Below are positions 32,999 through 35,664 of a stretch of DNA of 35,664 nucleotides, piece by piece (within the stretch, counting starts at the first letter, position 1; each line of letters starts with the position of its first letter). The position numbers were made by a program, and so were the translations under genes. Source of the stretch: Agromyces albus (GTDB lineage: Bacteria > Actinomycetota > Actinomycetes > Actinomycetales > Microbacteriaceae); contig NZ_SDPN01000041.1 of assembly GCF_004134825.1 (NCBI RefSeq), positions 1-35,664 of the forward strand, read 5' to 3'. The notes under the pieces are model-generated. The model was not told the DNA's origin. It was given only the letters and a program-made list of their open reading frames with translations, and ran no database searches.

Positions 32999-34417
32999 GT
33001 GGACACCACCACAGCGCAACCAGCCGTCGTCAGTGACGTCGAACGATCCGCGATCCGAAAGGTCGCGGTGCGCCTCGTTCCCTTCGTGGCGCTGATGTTC
33101 TTCATCAACTACCTCGATCGCACCGCGATCGGATTCGCCGCCCCCAACGGCATGAACGAGGATCTCGCCCTCTCGGCGGCGCAATTCGGCTTCGCCTCGG
33201 GGGTCTTCTTCATCGGCTACATCCTGCTCGAGGTGCCCTCGAACCTCGCCCTGCACCGCTTCGGGGCCCGCAAGTGGCTCGCGCGCATCATGGTGAGCTG
33301 GGGCATCGTCGCCGCCCTGTTCACGTGGGTCGGCAACTTCGAGCAGCTCGCCGTGCTGCGGTTCCTGCTCGGCGTCGCCGAGGCGGGCTTCTTCCCCGGT
33401 GCGATCCTCTTCCTGAGCCTCTGGGTGCCGGCCGCGCACCGCGGCAAGATCCTCGCGCTCTTCTACCTGGCGCAGCCGCTCACGACCGTGATCGGCGCAC
33501 CCCTCGCGGGCGTGCTCATCCAGCAGCACGGCGTGTTCCTCGGTCTCGAGGGCTGGCGGTTCATGTTCCTCGGCGTCGCGATTCCCGCGATCGTCGTGGG
33601 CGTCGTCGCATGGTTCTACCTGAAAGACCGGCCGGCCGACGCGAAGTGGCTGACCCCGGCGGAGCAGACCTGGCTCACCGGTGCGCTCGCCTCCGAGAAG
33701 GCCGCAACCGAGAAGTCGCAGCACCACGTCTCGATCAAGCACGCCTTCAAGAGCGGCCGGGTGTGGATGCTCTCACTCATCTACTTCGGATTCATCTACG
33801 GCCTCTACGCGCTCGCGTTCTTCCTCCCGACGATCATCGAGGGCTTCCAGGCGCAGTCGGGCGTTGAGTTCGACGTGCTCCAGAAGGGGCTGATCACCGC
33901 GATCCCGTACGTTCCCGCCGCGATCGCCCTGTGGCTGTGGTCGCGAGACGCCGCCCGCCGAGGCCTCCGCACGTGGCACATCGCCGGGCCTGCGATCGCC
34001 GGCGCCGTCAGCATCCCGCTCGCGCTGTTCGCCGGGTCGCCGGCCGCCACCATCGCGGTCATCTCGATCACGGCGATGGCGATCTTCGCCGCACTCCCGA
34101 ACTTCTGGACCCTGCCGACGCAGTTCCTCACGGGGGCCGCCGCTGCAGCCGGAGTCGCACTCATCAACACCGTCGGCAACCTCGCGGGATTCAGCGCCCC
34201 GTACATCACGGGCGTGGTGCACGACTGGACCGGCGGGTACGAGGTGCCGATGGTCCTCGTCGGCGGATTCATGCTCGTGTCGGCCCTGCTCATGGTCGGG
34301 CTCGCCCGCAGCGGCCGGGTGAAGGTGGCACGCGGTCATGGGCCGGATGCCGCGGCATCCGTCATCGCATCGGATGCCGCAGCACCCGACGACGAGGTCA
34401 CGGGGGTGCGCCGATGA
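32999..34417 (+). CDS. MFS transporter, anion:cation symporter (ACS) type
   Basis: The 472-residue protein has 12 predicted membrane spans and the ACS-family signature FFINYLDRTAIGFA with D40-R41 at the end of span 1, EVPSNLALHRFGARKWLARIM (loop 2-3, split by span ends) and EAGFFPGAILFLSLW. ACS members usually import sugar acids and other organic anions such as glucarate, galactonate and tartrate. The GTG at 32999 has AGGAG 5 nt upstream. The C-terminal tail is Ala/Asp-rich and carries three copies of the GGATGCC-type heptamer. It is coupled to the kinase by an ATGA overlap, so it probably supplies that kinase's pathway. Confidence 0.93.
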   Translation: MDTTTAQPAVVSDVERSAIRKVAVRLVPFVALMFFINYLDRTAIGFAAPNGMNEDLALSAAQFGFASGVFFIGYILLEVPSNLALHRFGARKWLARIMVSWGIVAALFTWVGNFEQLAVLRFLLGVAEAGFFPGAILFLSLWVPAAHRGKILALFYLAQPLTTVIGAPLAGVLIQQHGVFLGLEGWRFMFLGVAIPAIVVGVVAWFYLKDRPADAKWLTPAEQTWLTGALASEKAATEKSQHHVSIKHAFKSGRVWMLSLIYFGFIYGLYALAFFLPTIIEGFQAQSGVEFDVLQKGLITAIPYVPAAIALWLWSRDAARRGLRTWHIAGPAIAGAVSIPLALFAGSPAATIAVISITAMAIFAALPNFWTLPTQFLTGAAAAAGVALINTVGNLAGFSAPYITGVVHDWTGGYEVPMVLVGGFMLVSALLMVGLARSGRVKVARGHGPDAAASVIASDAAAPDDEVTGVRR

Positions 34418-35664
34418 CTCGCCTGCACAACCGGCCCGAGGACTTCGCCGACGAGATGATCGAGGGCTTCGTCGCCGCGAACCGCCGCTACGTGCGCCAG
34501 GTGCCCGGGGGCGTCGTGCGGTCGACCCGATCGCCCGAGGGCCAGGTCGCGGTCGTGATCGGCGGCGGCTCCGGGCACTACCCGGCCTTCGGCGGACTCG
34601 TCGGCCAGGGGCTCGCGCACGGTGCCGCGATGGGCAACCTCTTCGCGTCGCCGGCGACGGGGCAAGTGCGGTCGGTCGCGACCGCGGCCCAGAACGGCGG
34701 CGGCGTGCTGCTCACCTACGGCAACTACGCCGGCGACGTGCTGAACTTCGACGCCGCGCAAGAGGAGCTGCGGTCGGCGGGCATCCCGTGCGAGACGGTG
34801 ACCGTGACCGACGACATCTCGAGCGCGCCTGCCGTCGAGAAGCACCGTCGACGTGGCATCGCCGGCGACCTCACGGTGTTCAAGGCCGCCGCCGCTGCGG
34901 CCGAGGCCGGCTACGAGCTCGACGAGGTCGTGCGGGTGGCGCGCCATGCGAACGAGCGCACTCGCTCGTTCGGCGTCGCGTTCACGGGCTGCACCCTTCC
35001 GGGCGCGGATGCCCCGTTGTTCACGGTGCCCGAGGGGCGCATGGCCGTCGGCCTCGGCATCCACGGCGAGCCGGGCATCGACGAGACCGACGTGCCGACG
35101 GCCGACGGACTCGCCGAACTGCTCGTCGGCAGCCTCCTCGCCGAGCTCCCCGACGGCGTCGACGGAGCGCGGGGTGCGCGCGTCGTGCCGATCCTCAACG
35201 GGCTCGGCGCGCTCAAGTACGAGGAGATGTTCGTCGTCTACCGCCGCATCGCCGGGCTCCTCGAAGAGGCTGGCCTCGAGATCGTCGACCCGCACGTCGG
35301 CGAGTACTGCACGAGCTTCGACATGGCGGGCACCTCCCTCACCCTCTTCTGGCTCGACGACGAGCTCGAGCGGCTCTGGAACGCCCCGGTCGACACCCCC
35401 GCCTATCGCAAGGGCTCGGTCGTCGCGGCAGAGCTCGACGAGATCACCGAGGCGACGGATGCCGCGGCCGACGCGATTCCCGAGGGATCCGCTGAGTCGC
35501 GCCGGGCGGCCGCGACCGCCGTCGAGGCCATCGCGGCGATCGCCACCGTCGTCGACGCGAACGTCGACGAGCTCGGACACCTCGACGCCATCGCGGGCGA
35601 CGGCGACCACGGCATCGGGATGCAGCGCGGCGCGCACGCGGCACTCGCGGCGGCGCGCGACACC
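34414..35664 (+). CDS. fused DhaK-DhaL ketose kinase (dihydroxyacetone/erythrulose kinase type), 3' end outside window
   Basis: The frame is open from the ATG at 34414 to the window edge (417 codons). Residues 1-335 are a DhaK domain with GGGSGH at 50-55 and the substrate-binding histidine H217 in LGIHGEPG. From about residue 365 a DhaL (ATP-binding) domain begins, with the Mg-ATP aspartates in GDGDHG at 395-400. Fusion in one chain means it uses ATP rather than a phosphotransferase system. Such enzymes phosphorylate dihydroxyacetone or C4 ketoses: actinobacterial erythritol and threitol pathways and one apionate pathway use L- or D-erythrulose kinases of this family. It is coupled to the MFS gene. 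Substrate is inferred from context only. Confidence 0.92.
   Translation, partial: MTRLHNRPEDFADEMIEGFVAANRRYVRQVPGGVVRSTRSPEGQVAVVIGGGSGHYPAFGGLVGQGLAHGAAMGNLFASPATGQVRSVATAAQNGGGVLLTYGNYAGDVLNFDAAQEELRSAGIPCETVTVTDDISSAPAVEKHRRRGIAGDLTVFKAAAAAAEAGYELDEVVRVARHANERTRSFGVAFTGCTLPGADAPLFTVPEGRMAVGLGIHGEPGIDETDVPTADGLAELLVGSLLAELPDGVDGARGARVVPILNGLGALKYEEMFVVYRRIAGLLEEAGLEIVDPHVGEYCTSFDMAGTSLTLFWLDDELERLWNAPVDTPAYRKGSVVAAELDEITEATDAAADAIPEGSAESRRAAATAVEAIAAIATVVDANVDELGHLDAIAGDGDHGIGMQRGAHAALAAARDT

Noticed and set aside
32999..34339. Open frames antisense to the MFS gene, rich in Asp, Glu and His
   Set aside because: The composition is what the reverse frame of a hydrophobic membrane-protein gene gives. 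No start site or motif supports them.
1..35664. CRISPR arrays, tRNA or rRNA genes, transposases, phage attachment sites
   Set aside because: I looked for regularly spaced repeats, tRNA-like cloverleafs and transposase or integrase motifs and found none. The only repeats are the palindromic units described.

Overview
The window is a high-GC (about 70%) actinobacterial chromosome segment. Codon usage, purine-rich ribosome binding sites, frequent GTG starts, ATGA/GTGA gene overlaps and a very common GGATGCC/GGCATCC heptamer suggest a Microbacteriaceae-type soil or plant-associated bacterium. That assignment is inference, since no rRNA or housekeeping marker is present. Almost every gene belongs to uptake and breakdown of plant-type sugars. 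No RNA gene, CRISPR array, transposase or phage gene was seen, and no stretch longer than 300 bases lacks a gene.

Region 1 (1-15.1 kb) is a rhamnose locus. After a partial NYN-domain gene at the left edge, a leftward operon encodes rhamnose mutarotase, rhamnose isomerase, an HSL-type esterase, a fused rhamnulose-1-phosphate aldolase/dehydrogenase, rhamnulokinase, a 2-hydroxyacid dehydrogenase and a beta-lactamase-fold hydrolase. A LacI regulator separates it from a divergent four-gene CUT2 ABC importer that ends in a strong terminator. The operon and the importer carry near-identical 12-bp operators (TGAATCG[A/T]TTCA).

Region 2 (15.2-28.7 kb) is an oligosaccharide locus. It holds a second LacI gene, a CMD-family protein plus an SDR, a CUT1 importer (binding protein and two permeases, no ATPase), a tight leftward operon (cupin, extended SDR, aldo/keto reductase, DUF5060/DUF5605-type glycosidase), a GH78 alpha-L-rhamnosidase without signal peptide, and a third LacI gene. 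Most promoters here share a second operator type (TTGAAACGTCTCAA and variants). The picture is import of a rhamnose-containing oligosaccharide, cytoplasmic hydrolysis, and rhamnose entering the Region 1 pathway.

Region 3 (28.8-35.7 kb) looks like a second sugar pathway. An SDR is translationally coupled to a large protein that I tentatively place in the D-apionate lactonase (ApnL) family. After an unrelated small membrane protein come a FadR/FCD-type GntR regulator and a divergent MFS transporter coupled to a fused DhaK-DhaL ketose kinase that runs off the window. Sites with an AACCGGTT core lie before both the SDR-lactonase pair and the MFS-kinase pair. A branched-sugar (apiose-like) oxidative route ending in a C4 ketose kinase is a testable reading.

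Two further points stand out. A 44-bp dispersed palindromic repeat unit has become protein-coding sequence twice: as an inverted pair of exactly 36 codons inside the esterase, and as most of the C-terminal tail of the cupin. The two operator families also match differences between the LacI recognition helices.
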